Origin: Agrypnia vestita
Lineage: Eukaryota; Arthropoda; Insecta; Trichoptera; Phryganeidae
Reading direction: 5' to 3'
DNA: 64,000 nucleotides
NCBI GenBank assembly: GCA_016648135.1
Contig: JADDOH010002129.1
Span: 124,001 to 188,000, forward strand
A model generated the notes under the pieces. That model did no database searches, had not been told where the DNA came from, and was given only the letters and a program-made list of their open reading frames with translations. The position numbers were made by a program, and so were the translations under genes. This document shows positions 1 through 10,555 of this stretch, one piece after another; within the stretch, counting starts at the first letter, position 1; each line of letters begins with the position of its first letter.

Positions 1-332
1 ACATTACAGATTAATTAGACTTTATTACCAGATTACGTTAAAAAGTATTTTAAATGCAAATTACTTGAGATAAAGTTAAATGGTTTTGTGAAACAATTTC
101 ATAAAAATTTATAAATTCTGTAAAGCGCTCGGATCAGTGGTTATATATATTTTCTTTTTTTCATAACGTATAATTTTTCGCTTTTTCTTTAATGTAAATA
201 AACAAATATTTTTCAAAACCAAATTTATGAATCAATTATCACAATAAGAATGAGTTCTTGAATATTAAATACTAGCTATGCCCGCGCGGCTTCGCACGCG
301 TAGATTTTTAGTACAGTGTTTGGATCCTCATA

Positions 333-365
333 GAATTTTCGTGAACCTTCTAGAACTTTCAAGAA
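333..365. promoter_or_regulatory. Heat-shock-element array (7 units) in Helitron copy 1
   Basis: GAA and TTC triplets alternate at exactly two-base spacing, with GAA at 333, TTC at 338, GAA at 343, TTC at 348, GAA at 353, TTC at 358 and GAA at 363. Three units suffice to bind an HSF trimer. The match is read directly; activity is inferred. Confidence 0.7.
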
Positions 366-433
366 ATTTATCGAATGTACAGGAACCTTATAGACACACC
401 GACACATTCCGCCACTCAGTTTAGAAACTTATA

Positions 434-477
434 GAATTTTCGGGAATTTTCTAGAACCTTCTTCTTCCAGAACTTTC
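434..477. promoter_or_regulatory. Second heat-shock-element array in Helitron copy 1
   Basis: Six perfectly phased units start at 434, 439, 444, 449, 454 and 459. Three more follow in a new register at 465, 470 and 475. The same blocks recur in the other Helitron copy. Confidence 0.7.
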
Positions 478-767
478 TAGAGCAGGTTTTTCCGGAACCT
501 TCTAGACTCACCGACACAATCGGCGCGCTTATTTTGAAACATTCTGAAGCATTTGGGGCCTTCCCATAACAAAACAATGTGCTTTAAAGCACGATTTCGT
601 CACCCACTCCCACCCACGCACAGCCACCCCCACCAAACTCGCATATTTTCGATGTGACACCAAGGGCTATCCACCACTATAGCCACCGGTGGGTAGTTAT
701 GGCTGATTGTAGAGAAAGCTTGGCGAATAGGGAAACACGGGTTTCTTTATATATATATATATATTGA

Positions 768-1130
768 TTTTTCCTTTAAAAAAAATACAAAAGCAAAGGT
801 GGTCTGATAATAAGTCTACAAAGATGAAACTGTTGTAGGATCCAGGACATAGAGTTATGACTCGTTACAGGATTCAATCAGGGAATATTGAATCAATGGA
901 ATTAATAGAAAACCATGAACAGTTTTAGTTATTGTCTAGATGAGCTTTATTGTGAGCGGGATCTGTGCCGCTCATACCATCTTTGACCTTTCAATCGATT
1001 AGAAGCATTTAATCTTGTGAGTATAATTGAGTTTAATCATATAACCTCAATGAATCCATAAAAAATTGTGAAAAAAGTGTAATTTGACTGTGGAGAATAT
1101 TTTTAGTTTAATTTCGTTTCATTACCCATA
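768..1130. other. No feature recognised
   Basis: AT-rich sequence with scattered stops in all frames. I see no repeat shared with the rest of the window. Confidence 0.6.
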
Positions 1131-1133
1131 TAT

Positions 1134-1290
1134 TGGTGTTTATTGGACAAAATACATTTGATTGCTTGATACATACACACATAATATATATAAATATAGG
1201 ATACTATGTAAAAAGCCTCTCTGCCACTACTTACCTCGCTAGATATATATTAATACGTGTTGTGAGGTAAGTGTTTTTTTTTAAATCATT
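1134..1290. repeat. Dispersed hairpin repeat, copy 1
   Basis: This segment closely matches 40926-41080. Its core is an inverted repeat, ACTTACCTC (1229-1237) against GAGGTAAGT (1264-1272). In the other copy one pair of this stem has changed on both sides. It lies just upstream of a LINE and could be an old MITE or LINE 5' region; the class is unknown. Confidence 0.6.
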
Positions 1291-1337
1291 TTACCACATT
1301 AGATTACTTAATTCTAACATGCGCCTCTCTTACACGG

Positions 1338-2465
1338 TTGCCACACACCACACGCTTACATAAGCAGGGTGTAGTGGTAGGGTTTGCGTGTTTCATTGAT
1401 TATGAAAAGGCGTTTGATAGAGTGAAACACGCGGACCTCATCAAGATGCTCCAAGAGCGTGGTATTGATGACAAAGACATTAACATTATTAAAAACCTAT
1501 ATTGGAACCAGGAAGCTATCATCAAGTTGGAAACTAGCTCAACAAAGTCTATACCAATCAAACGTGGAGTCCGACAAGGGTATATATTGTTACCTATGTT
1601 ATTCAATTTATACTCCGATCTAGTATTCAAGGAGGCTTTGCATGACATAGAACTGGGGGTCAAGGTTAACGGTGTACACGTCAATAATATCAGGTATGCG
1701 GATGATACAGTCATTCTGGCAGATAGTATGGAAGACTTACAAACACTCGTAAACAGAATTAATGAGGCTGGTGTGAGACTGGGTCTTAACATGAACGTGA
1801 GTAAAACAAAGTTCATGGTGTTTAGTAGGCAAGATCACACGGGAGCACGCCTCACATTGAATGGGGCTGGTATAGAGAGAGTGACAAAGTTTAAATACCT
1901 TGGAAGTATCCTAGCGGAAGACCTCGACCCAGAAACCGAAGTCAAATGCAGAATTGAAGCATCGCGAGCTGCTTTTAACAAAATGAGACAGATATTCTGC
2001 GATGACAATCTTAACCTGAAACTTCGACAGCGACTGGTCAAATGTTATATATGGTCAGTCCTGCTGTACGGAGTGGAATCGTGGACCCTCAAAGTGAGTA
2101 GCATGAACCGGCTGGAGGCGTTCGAAATGTGGATACATCGGAGAATGCTCCGGATACCCTGGACGGATATGGTCAGCAACACAAGAGTTCTTCAAAGAGC
2201 TAGAGTGAATAGAGAGTTGCTGACAAATATCAAAATCCGAAAGGTATCGTATTTGGGTCATGTGCTCAGAGGAGAAAAATATGAATTGCTCCACCTGATC
2301 CTTATGGGCAAGATAGAGGGTCGTAGAGGTGTTGGAAGGAGACAAATTTCCTGGCTCCGCAATATACGCGACTGGACGGGCATAAGAAGTGTTGGAGAGC
2401 TGTTTCGTGCTGCCCAGGACAGGGACGCTTTCTCTCAGGTGATAGTCAACGTTGGGGGGACCTGA
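1338..2465 (+). mobile_element. 5'-truncated RTE-like non-LTR retrotransposon, open reverse transcriptase frame
   Basis: A 375-codon open frame covers the catalytic half of a LINE reverse transcriptase. It has an FIDYEKAFDRV palm motif (about residues 19-29), GVRQG (77-81), the YADD catalytic motif (120-123), LNMNVSKTKFM and FKYLG thumb-side motifs, and a long C-terminal domain ending near WLRNIRDWTG. The apurinic endonuclease and the start of RT are missing. The first 15 residues look like read-through from flanking DNA, so the ATG at 1338 is not the native start. The usual LSP after GVRQG is replaced by LLP. The 3' tail is GAAGAA-rich. A second fragment of the same family lies at 5921-6073. 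An RTE or related clade fits best; a phylogeny would settle it. Confidence 0.85.
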
Positions 2466-2925
2466 CATGACACCAAAAGAAGAAAAAGAAGTGGTAGGGT
2501 GGGAATCCTAGCAAAAAATAATTAGTAACCAGACAGTAAAAATTGAAAAATATTTTTTTTCATCAAATCTGCGACTGTTATAGGAGACAAAAGAGAATTT
2601 TACGCGGATGAGAGTGTATGCGGGGGCTAAATTCTTTCAGTTACGCCACTGGTGCAAAATGCAATTTGTGAAAAAATAATTGAACATGTTCGGTCTAGGA
2701 ATGCAACGCTGACATTGACTTTTTTAGCCAGGTGCTGCGGCATTCAAAATTTAAAATGTTCAGGTGGGAATAAAATCTATTTTTATTCAAACTCACGGAT
2801 ATCATTTTGAGTCGTGGGTTTTTGCGTCTGTGAAATATGTTTTTTTTATGGATATTCTGCCTTGAGGTGTGTGTCCCAAAAGAAGAGGCAAAGATCACAT
2901 AATATGATAATTATATATTTATATT
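2466..2925. other. LINE tail then unassigned sequence
   Basis: The first 30 bases are the GAAGAA-rich tail of the preceding LINE. The rest holds no motif I recognise. Confidence 0.5.
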
Positions 2926-3560
2926 AATAATAAACTTTATTCCAGTATGTGGGTAGTTAGTGCAGTCCCACACATTTCATATTCCACACATACATATATT
3001 AAATTATAATATGATGGCGATATTTAAAAAAAAGTAACCCATAAAAAACAAGTTTTAATTATACTCCCTTTCTCATTTACTAGTGGAAACTGGTTAGGCG
3101 CTTAACCTACGCGTTGGGCTTCGATCGGGCGACGCTACGAAAGGGAGTAATAAAAAATTTCCAAAAATCCAAAATTATACCATAATCAGGTTCCGTTTCT
3201 ACCAGACGCGTTGAAATATTTTCATACAACTTAGTAAGTTGTATGAAAAAAACATTAAAAATTTGAAAAATCCAAAAATGTATTAATTTTTTTAACGAAA
3301 ATTTGATAGATCTTTTTGATCGTCGCCACGAGTCTGCTTGCAAAGTTTTAGCTCGATCGAATCACGGGAAAAGGGTAAAAAATCGATCCAAAGTTTTTTC
3401 GTCAAGCAAGCAGACACCACGAGAATAAAGGGAGTAAATATAAAAAGATATGGATATATAAATAGAGAATGTCACATAAAGGAAAACAATAAAAAATAAG
3501 GTAAATAATTATTCTAATAAATAAGGCATACGAAGGGATATATATGATTTAAATAATTTT
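2926..3560 (-). mobile_element. LINE 3' end (TTTA-tailed family), split by an inserted repeat
   Basis: 2926-3025 and 3441-3560 together match the uninterrupted copy at 20338-20646. They read as the minus-strand 3' UTR of a LINE ending in a TGTGGG/CCCACA hairpin and a TTTA-rich tail. The ACTCCC-family element at 3026-3440 interrupts the copy. Confidence 0.65.
3026..3440 (+). repeat. ACTCCC-family element, copy 1
   Basis: The left end is AAAAAGTAACCCATAAAAAA and the right end is ATAAAGGGAGTAAA, with CTCCCTTTC and its complement near the ends. It contains the family's conserved core (GTCGCCACGAGTCTGCTTGC ... GCAAGCAGAC), which can form a long hairpin. Copies 1 and 9 also contain an extra 100-bp module bounded by CTCCCTTTC and GAAAGGGAG. 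There is no coding potential. The insertion into a LINE tail gives approximate boundaries. Confidence 0.75.
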
Positions 3561-3568
3561 ATAATAGT

Positions 3569-3780
3569 ACAAGAAAGTAGGTGCTTGCCCGAACATCTGG
3601 AAAAAATTCATTTTTTGTGTGCGTGTATGTATGTGTGACCCCAAATGTATGTAAGAATGCATTGTCATCGACATCACAACTCCGCACAGATCCGGCAGTA
3701 GATGAAACAGTGAAAAAAATTCTTGACAACACCTGTCTCCGACATGGTATCACCACACACTACATTTAAATCTCTCTAAC
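3569..3780 (+). repeat. Dispersed repeat with possible LINE C-terminal coding relic
   Basis: About 115 bases from 3569 match 21660-21780 (shared GTGCTTGCCC and TGTGTGACCCCAAAT). After this the copy reads a short frame ending at a TAA near 3769 that resembles a retrotransposon C-terminus. The class is uncertain. Confidence 0.4.
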
Positions 3781-3891
3781 ACAGAGCTCTCTAGTGAGAC
3801 AAGCATAGTAAAATCAAACCTTACCAATGTACATAAGTAAAGCAATGAAACAAATAATAAATAAATAAATAAGACATACACACCCTGCTTG

Positions 3892-4085
3892 TGATACGGT
3901 ACTGCAAGTCAGTATTTAGTCTAACACAAATTTGGATACACTCTGACTACGGTATTACAAGCCAATACTTAACCTACACATCAACACATACTCAACCCTG
4001 TTGATGGACCCTGCAATGGGATTCAAAACGTCGGACCGAAAGATCACGCATACACGGCAGAATATCCCAGAAAACTACACACAGA
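3892..4085 (+). mobile_element. PLE terminal-repeat fragment (CGTCGG family), decayed hammerhead
   Basis: It matches the copy at 40225-40400. A diverged core CTGTTGA (should be CTGAnGA) is followed by a stem II like that of other copies and by AAAACGTCGG. A partly duplicated upstream block (3892 and 3947) precedes it. Ribozyme function is probably lost. Confidence 0.6.
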
Positions 4086-4137
4086 AGATTCAAGAGTTTG
4101 CAATAGGTAATTAGCTTTCAATTCTTATTATATTTTT

Positions 4138-4222
4138 TCTTATTATATATATTATATATATATATATATATATTATATAATATATATATATATATCTTAT
4201 CTATATATTTATATATATATAT
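4138..4222. repeat. AT dinucleotide microsatellite
   Basis: Nearly pure TA tracts. Confidence 0.9.
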
Positions 4223-4427
4223 TATTACTCAGGACGTTTCGGTCATATTCCGGTGTTTGTTGGCTTTCGCCGATTATAGTCATATCATGATTAGACTTCC
4301 ATAACCTTGGAACCAGAGCATAAAATACTTTTTATTAATTATATATCCTATTATCGGGCAACCTGCGAGGGTCAATGATTTTTCCAAGATTTTTCCACAA
4401 TCAAGACAGGCGGTGCACTTATTAATA

Positions 4428-4969
4428 GGTGTACCCATAAGTAATCAATTATTTTTGGTGTGGAATGTTTGCTTCAGTCGAGCTCAGTAAAGTGAACGTG
4501 AAAAGACGTTTTTTATACGCAATATTATAATCCGTGGTCTTGTGACTTGTGACAATTAAATTTAAATTTTTTATAACTCTGTTGTAAAATGGCGGACAAT
4601 CAACTAATTGAAGAACATTTACGTCATTGCATGCTGTTTCATTTTCGATCGGGTGTTAATGCAACGGTTGCAACATAGAAAATTTGTGATGTGTATGGAG
4701 ACGTATTGAAAGTCAATAAGTGCCAACGTTGGTTTAGAAAATTTTCCGATGGTGATTTTGACTTGTCTGGTAGCGATCGAAGTGGGCGCCCGGTAGGGTT
4801 TGATAATGACGCTTTAAAAACACCTAGAAGCATATTTTTCTTATGGTGGCAACATGATGGCAAAAGGTCCTTGATAACGATGGATATTAAATCGATTAAA
4901 AATAAAATTACATCTAGTTAAATTATTTTTTTATTGCCACTTAAATGATTGATTACTTATGGGTACACC
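4428..4969 (+). mobile_element. Internally deleted mariner-like transposon with intact ends
   Basis: The ends are inverted repeats starting GGTGTACCCATAAGTAATCA, flanked on both sides by TA, the mariner target duplication. From 4589 the sequence reads the N-terminal part of a mariner transposase (MADNQLIEEH, then CQRWFRKFSDGDFDLS and RSGRPV), with an in-frame TAG near 4676. The DNA-binding region remains. The catalytic DDD domain is deleted, and a short C-terminal frame ends at 4921. At 542 bp it is well under the usual 1.3 kb. It could still be mobilised in trans if an active relative exists. Confidence 0.85.
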
Positions 4970-4971
4970 TA

Positions 4972-5740
4972 ATATTAAGGATTTAATAATTCAAGCAAGA
5001 GGTTGATATGGAGGTCATTAAAAATGACATATGGGTAATTGAATAGGTATACTTACACACGAGTAGTTGCTTTCAGTAGTGCTGTTCATTTAGCGTTAAT
5101 TTGTTCGTTATTTGCTTATTACTGATGCAACACAGCACGCGCGTACGTAATTATTAATTAGCTTCAGTTTACAGAGCGCCATGCACCAATTACATGCAAC
5201 ACATCATTTCATATCAAAGCAACATATCATAACAACATATCATAACACAGTAATAAGTGTGAGTTGATATATCGCAAGGTGTACGTTTGTGAGTATGTGT
5301 GGGTGAAGTACTGGGTATGAAGAGGTGTGTGACTGAGTTATTGAAATTCAGAAATTCTGAAAATATAGGTGAGGATAGGTTTATCTGTCATTTTTGAGTA
5401 TGCAGTTCTTAGTGGAATTTCTTTTTCATTTCTTGGATTTTTATCGACAATTTGCTTCTATTTAAAATGAAACTTCGTGATGTGATTTACGATTATTGAA
5501 ATAAATTTAACACTTTTTTAATGGAATCCCATTCCCCTCCTCTTCCCACCCTTCCCTTTTTATGCATTATCATAATTAAACTTTCATCACATAGCTTGTC
5601 ACTTTTTTCATAGCTTTTTTTTATCAGCTTCCAGGAAACTTCACTGCTCACTCTAAATGAATATTTTTTCAATATTTTATATTTTTTAATTATTTTTTCT
5701 GTATGTTTCCAAAAAAAAAACACTTTTGAACTTTTTCCCA
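4972..5740. other. No feature recognised
   Basis: AT-rich, with short direct repeats of ACATATCATAACA near 5220 and no coding motif. Confidence 0.5.
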
Positions 5741-5764
5741 CTATTTATTGTTTTTTGGCTGTAC

Positions 5765-5815
5765 AGGTTTTAGCCTATCCAGGCCATCTTCGGACTGGTA
5801 AATTAAGCTAGAGAA
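5765..5815 (-). ncRNA. PLE-type hammerhead relic
   Basis: On the minus strand CCGAAGA is followed by a six-pair stem II (TGGCCT/AGGCTA) and AAAAC. The core differs from CUGAnGA...GAAA at two positions, so this is a decayed copy. Confidence 0.4.
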
Positions 5816-5920
5816 TTTATACAATTTTAGCACAAGGGCCTCTAAATATATTATGATGTGTATAATTTCAAAAGTTTTGTGATAATTTGATTTTTAATAA
5901 TTTCTTCTTTTTATGCCCTA

Positions 5921-6073
5921 TCAGATTCCCCCGATCACTCTAGTGAAGGTTTCTCTATCCTGCGCTGCCCCGAACAGTTCCTCCACCCTTCTTACACCGG
6001 TCCACTCTCGTATGTTTCGCAGCCAAGACTTCTGTCTCCTACCAGCCCCTCGGCGACACTTTATCTCTCCTTT
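5921..6073 (-). mobile_element. RTE-like LINE C-terminal fragment
   Basis: The minus strand reads WLRNIREWTGVRRVEELF, then AAQDRETF and a stop. This is nearly the same as the end of the LINE at 1338-2465, and the same GAAGAA-rich tail follows. Confidence 0.75.
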
Positions 6074-6365
6074 TAATATCAATTTAATAAAATCAATCAG
6101 AATTTAAGTTCTTTAAAAATCCTCTATAAGAAACCGAGTGAGGTATTTTTAATTTACGAGTATGGATAAAATTGGTGGTATAACTAATATGATTGACGAA
6201 TTCAGAGAAGTTGTTGATCTTTAAACGACGGCGATGTTAAGTTATTCTGGTAGGTTTTTTGTTTTACAAAATTTCATATTAATTTTAGGTAAACTAAATT
6301 AAAATAACTGCCATGTTATAATATACCAATAATCTATCAATAATATTTACGTTTTTTTATTAATC

Positions 6366-6452
6366 AAAAGCGAGTAGCTTTTTAGTGTGTGGTCATAATG
6401 CTCGCCTTGTAATCTGGTGATCGGTGGTTTGAGCCCCATTCCAGGTCACCAA
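6366..6452 (+). repeat. Possible tRNA-derived SINE head
   Basis: A segment with an A-box-like stretch (TAGCTTTTTAGTG) and a B-box-like GGTTTGAGCCCC surrounds CTTGTAA, which would give a TGT anticodon. The arms pair poorly. No second copy was seen in the window, so this is tentative. Confidence 0.35.
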
Positions 6453-6654
6453 CTAGTTAGATCTATTTTCGTACCACAAGCGTTTTGCTTATTTTGAAAA
6501 ATAGTAAGAATATTGACGCGACAAATAGTCCGTGTTCACATCTCTATTTTTTTAAAATTAAAAATTAAAAAAAATGTTATATATTAATCTCGAATAACGT
6601 TAAATTGCTTATAACTAATTGAATAATTTTTTAACTGTTAATGGTTACGGATAT

Positions 6655-6860
6655 TTTATACGAACCTTATGTTTTTCCAAGAAATGATTCTCGACGTCTC
6701 GTTGAATTCGTATTCAACGTCATCAGTAGGACGACCTGTACCCGCGGAAGCACAGGATGGACTAATTAATGTTAATTCCGGGGGCGTAAATTATTTGCAC
6801 TTTGTTGTGGAGTGTTCACTTCTTCTACGATAGAGGTTACCAGTGTGCAATGTGTACTAG
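6655..6860 (-). mobile_element. PLE terminal repeat downstream of GIY-YIG fragment
   Basis: It directly follows the minus-strand GIY-YIG relic and contains a hammerhead motif. It shares the post-cleavage sequence (GAGAAT...GGAAAAACATA) with 24241-24330. Confidence 0.65.
6690..6729 (-). ncRNA. Hammerhead ribozyme motif, one core change
   Basis: CUGAUGA is followed by a seven-pair stem II (GUUGAAU/AUUCAAC), then GAGACGUC. The core GAA has become GAG, which should reduce or abolish cleavage. Stem III is the palindrome ACGU. Confidence 0.55.
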
Positions 6861-7229
6861 TTACGTGAACTTTTCTGCGACGTCTTTCAAAGGTTGAATC
6901 AAAGTCGCAAGAATTGGGCGCCAAATACTTGATAGTTTGTAACTGTCATCTCTACTGAAATTGGGATGTTTGTATATTTCAATGGACTCCCTCACTAATC
7001 TGGGTATAAGGTGCGGTTCTGTTGGTAAGATTTTTGTCTTGTCATATCTGATGAAGTGGCAGAGATTCCCTTTGGATGCATGTTCGCAGAATGCCGATAT
7101 ATTGGAGTTTTTGTTTTTAATTGCTCCAATATGTTCCTTCAAACGTGTAACGATATTGCGTTTGGTTTGTCCTATGTAAATTTTGCCGATCCCAATACAA
7201 ATTTTTCTAATCGGAAAGATAGAGTACAA
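6861..7229 (-). pseudogene. Penelope-like element GIY-YIG endonuclease domain, truncated
   Basis: The 122-codon frame carries the GIY-YIG nuclease typical of the PLE C-terminus. It has a KIYIGQTKRN motif (about residues 17-26), RLKEHI, the internal FCEHA, the catalytic Glu context RESIEIYKHPN, and a final WRP segment. PLEs combine an RT with this nuclease; the RT part is absent here because the copy is 5'-truncated near 7230. Its terminal repeat lies immediately downstream. The Met at 7229 is not a native start. Confidence 0.85.
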
Positions 7230-7644
7230 TAAATATTGAATTTTTAAATTGTGTTTATACCCATATATAAATAAAATTATTAAAGGTGCGAAACCTTACA
7301 GAATACAGTTCCAGGTAAATAAGGTATTCCATACAGCGTACTTTAAATTGACTTGAAACAAAGGTTCTAAATTAATGAGAGGCCGATTTGATCGAATCGA
7401 ATGAATGAATGAATGAATAAATGAAATTTAAACGTCCGTTGCGTCACAACTATGTTGTAATGAAACTGAAACTCGACGAGTGGGAGCTCGTTAAAGAGTG
7501 ATTTACATCCCATTGTTGGAGTTTAATGTCAGTCGAAAAATAGTGCCGGCTGTATATACTAAAGCGTTAAAGCTTTCGCACTTGAAGATCTTTTTCCTTT
7601 CAATTTCTATATCAAAACAAGCAAAGTAACAGACTTCTTCTGTT
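7230..7644. other. Mostly unassigned; AATG microsatellite
   Basis: An (AATG)n tract sits at about 7400-7427. The rest is AT-rich and unrecognised. Confidence 0.5.
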
Positions 7645-7948
7645 TTTACATTCTTTCTTTTAACTTGCAGCGTCTGCTTGCTTGACGCAAAAACTGTGGA
7701 TCGATTTTTAACCCTTTTCCCGTGATCGAATTGAGCTGAAACTTGACTCGTGGCGACGATAAAAATGATCTAACAAATTTTCGTTAAAAAAAATTAATAA
7801 TTATAGTATAATTTTGGATTTTTAAAATTTTTGATGGTTTTTTCATACAACTGAGTAATGACTCCGACGCGTTCTGTAGACACAAAATCTGATTAAATAA
7901 GAAAGGGAGTATAATAAAAACTTGGTTTTTATGGGTTAGTTTTTTAAA
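7645..7948 (-). repeat. ACTCCC-family element, copy 2
   Basis: Minus-oriented copy from GCGTCTGCTTGC to the terminal hairpin ATAAAAAC/GTTTTTAT followed by GGGTTAG and a T run. The extra internal module is missing. Confidence 0.75.
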
Positions 7949-8119
7949 TTAAATTTTATTAAAAAATGTGATAATGTTGCCAATTTTTCACGTTTCTGTT
8001 GAGCTTCCCTTATCTGTCAGACACAAATCTTGTGTTGAATATTTGACTTACTTCCTGGCAACAATCTCCTTGAAATTTGATGAGAGATGTATTCTGGATG
8101 ACGACACAATAATCATTCA

Positions 8120-8345
8120 TTAGACTTCTGGGATATTATGACGTATTTTTACGACCTTTCTAGCCGACGTTTCAGATCCCATTGCAGGGTCCATCATCAG
8201 GGCTGATGTATTGTAATGTGTGTTGTTGATATAATGGTTAAGTGACTACAAAGTAGACACATCAGCTCTAGGGGATCCGAAACGTCAGCCAGAAAGGTCG
8301 TAGAAACACGGAAAGGTACCCCAGAAAACTCAAATCAGAAAATCC
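8120..8345. mobile_element. PLE fold-back (CGTCGG family)
   Basis: Two terminal-repeat copies face each other. The minus copy (to about 8225) has an intact-looking hammerhead. The plus copy (from about 8265) has lost the CUGAUGA half but keeps GATCCGAAACGTC. Confidence 0.65.
8162..8204 (-). ncRNA. Hammerhead ribozyme motif (CGTCGG family)
   Basis: The order is AGCC, CUGAUGA, stem II (CCC/GGG core with flanking imperfect pairs), GAA, palindromic ACGU, cleavage base C and GGCU. AGCC and GGCU form stem I. This matches the minimal type I hammerhead reported from PLEs. Confidence 0.65.
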
Positions 8346-8880
8346 TTAATGGCCGTGAAAACATAAAAACACAATTAATTAGTTTTACAAAATCATTTTA
8401 ATTATAATTTAATTTTTTTATCGGTCATTGTACATTACGGTGACATCTGTAGGTTTATCTTATTTAAAAAGTGACGATTGAGTTTTGAAGTTGATTACAA
8501 GATTTAATGTGACGAAGACTAAAAAGGAGAAAGTAATATCATTTAAAAACAATAATTAAAACACCTTAAAAAATTCTTAAAAGTAGAACAAATATTTTTT
8601 TAACATTCCCAATACTTAGGACGATCACAGTACATGCCTAAGTTAATAAAATGGCACCTATATCTTTTTAAAATATTTACTAATGATAACAGTACCCCTT
8701 CATAGGACAATCCTGTATCAAGGTGGGCACGATATACAATAACACTATTTAAAACATTGTTTTATTTTATGTTTTACCTTTATGTTTTAAGTATTATTCA
8801 TCATTAGTTACATTATTAAATATTATCTCATATGTTGTGTCTTTTCTTTCCATTGGCAGTCTATACAATAAAGTAGAGTA
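8346..8880. other. No feature recognised
   Basis: AT-rich, with no repeat partner noticed. Confidence 0.5.
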
Positions 8881-9110
8881 GTATTAAATGGATCTCTATA
8901 ATAATTATAAGTCCTCGCTGTGCGTGCGCTGGTCTTTTTATACAAAACATGTTGATTTCACGATGCCTCGAGAACATTCTACACATTTCTAGTAGTCCTT
9001 TTATACAATGAGAATTGCCCAGTTGGTTCCAGTTTCTTGTGGAGCGTTCGAGAAACTTCGTTCGATAGCGTGTAATTTCTTCCGATTCTTGGTAGAATCG
9101 GTATGAACAT
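8881..9110 (-). mobile_element. Possible Gypsy-type LTR relic
   Basis: The minus strand has TTTTGTATAAAA, resembling the TATA region of the LTR at 13735, and a three-unit heat-shock element near 9050 (TTCGAGAAACTTC). Ends were not found. Confidence 0.35.
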
Positions 9111-9125
9111 TGATGACTATTCCAA

Positions 9126-9337
9126 CCTAACTAACTAACTAACCATCACGCCGTTTCCCTGCAGGCAGAGAGGATTGAACGCCACACTCTTCTATACTGG
9201 CACACCACTTTTGCTTCGGCCATATTCATACATCTTCTCATACACGTTCTACGGTTGTTGCGGCTTTTAACAGGTCCATCCTCAAATACTTGTAGTATCT
9301 GATCGTGCCTATTCCATAGTAATATTCGATCGTACAC
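9126..9337 (-). mobile_element. LINE C-terminal fragment (family K)
   Basis: The minus frame has CMRRCMNMAEAKVVCQYR. The same pattern of Cys, Met-Asn and Ala-Lys positions occurs at the end of the copies near 14560 and 49480, which identifies a LINE RT C-terminus. Confidence 0.55.
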
Positions 9338-9393
9338 TCCATCATATTATTTATAAGCAACGAAGGAATGCTAAAGATACTACAAATAGTATA

Positions 9394-9414
9394 ATGTAAT
9401 CATCATCATCATCA
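9394..9414. repeat. CAT microsatellite
   Basis: About six CAT units. Confidence 0.85.
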
Positions 9415-9423
9415 CTCTTGGCA

Positions 9424-9640
9424 CTACAAGCCTTGGTGGGTCTTGGCCTCCTCAAGAATCTTCCTCCACTCATCTCGGTTTAGTGCCAGCTCTCTCCAGT
9501 TCAGGAGCTCCAAGGCGAGATGTCTTTGAGGACGCTGTCGCTCCATCTTAATTTTGGCCTTCCTAAGCTCCTTCGCCCTATGGGCTTTGCGTTTAGAAGT
9601 AATAGTAATAGTATAGTATAATGTTTTGGTACAAATATTT
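9424..9640 (-). mobile_element. Probable LINE C-terminal fragment
   Basis: The minus frame ends ELALNRDEWRKILEEAK, a pattern common at the C-terminus of non-LTR RTs. No catalytic region is present. Confidence 0.4.
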
Positions 9641-10038
9641 AAAATTAGAAATTGATTATTTTCCAAATGCTTTAGAAACAAGACGAAACAAAATAAAGAT
9701 TTTCATTCACACAATACAAGAGTTCACGTCAAAATACGATCAATCCAACTCTGGTTGCGACACGACTTCGCTTTCATAGCAAATATTTGAATTTCCGAAC
9801 ATCCCAGACATTTTTAGTTTGTTCCTGTAGCTTCCTGGGTATTCTAGACGTTTCTCCAATGCTGTAGCTAATTCCAGAGTGTGGGAGTATGTTCCAGAAT
9901 GTAGTGGAAGGTCTTAGAGGTGCAGATGTACTTGTCGTCATTGACATGTTAAGAGGGATTCTGTATGTAATTTTTTTTTTCGTTACACTATGTTACAAAC
10001 AGTTCTACGAATGATTCGCTCCTAAATTGCTATTTTTA
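9641..10038. other. Unassigned; LTR-like wording
   Basis: The stretch 9770-9930 has GAACAT, TTCC and TTCTAG words reminiscent of the U3 of the window's LTRs, but no ends could be fixed. Confidence 0.3.
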
Positions 10039-10555
10039 ATACCTTTATATTAACTCATGGCGTCTGCTTGCTTGCCGTCAACAAAAAATTTGGATCGATT
10101 TTTAACCCTTTTCCCGTGATCCAATCAAGCTGAAACTTGGCAAGCAGACTCGTGGCGACGATCAAGAAGATCTATCAAATTTTCGTTAAAATTTTTTAAT
10201 AATTATATTATAATTTCGGATTTTCAGGAATTTTATTAGTTTTTTCAAATTGGATTCATTAGAAAAGTTTGATTAGCAACGGCGGCCCGATAACGTCGCG
10301 GAATATTTTCTATATTTGAATTACTCCGTCGGCATAATAGGTAATCTAAATTGACTGACAAATGTTCTTAGAATTTAATCTTCAAAGCTTGAAGTGTCTT
10401 TATCAAAGCTCAAAACATCTGACATTTTAGAAATATATTAAATTACTGTAAGTTTAGTGTTATGTTATATGTTTTAATTCGTCTCTAATTTTTGTTATAT
10501 TTTACAAAGAAAGGGAGTATAATAAAAACTTGGTTTTTATTGGTTACTCTTTTAG
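10039..10555 (-). repeat. ACTCCC-family element, copy 3 (long form)
   Basis: A minus-oriented long variant with a 170-bp internal block (AATGTCAGATGTTTTGAGC ... CGTTATCGGGCCG) shared only with copy 5. Together they form an inverted pair with arms of about 0.5 kb. Confidence 0.8.

Larger units (their letters stand above)
272..767 (-). mobile_element. Non-autonomous Helitron, copy 1
   Basis: On the minus strand the element begins TC and ends CTAG after a GC-rich hairpin region (CGCG stem around TGCGAAGC). It is inserted between A and T. These are Helitron hallmarks: TC start, CTRR end, 3' hairpin, A|T target and no target duplication. It shares most of its length with the copy at 29615-30077. 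It has no coding capacity and contains two heat-shock-element arrays. The target is next to a relic of the tRNA-like repeat family (about 181-270). Confidence 0.85.

Noticed and set aside
1400..2468. Minus-strand frames opposite the LINE RT
   Set aside because: They are antisense shadows of the plus-strand RT frame.
3026..3440. CRISPR array or satellite from the many ACTCCC copies
   Set aside because: Copies are dispersed, of both orientations and of different lengths. There are no regular spacers.
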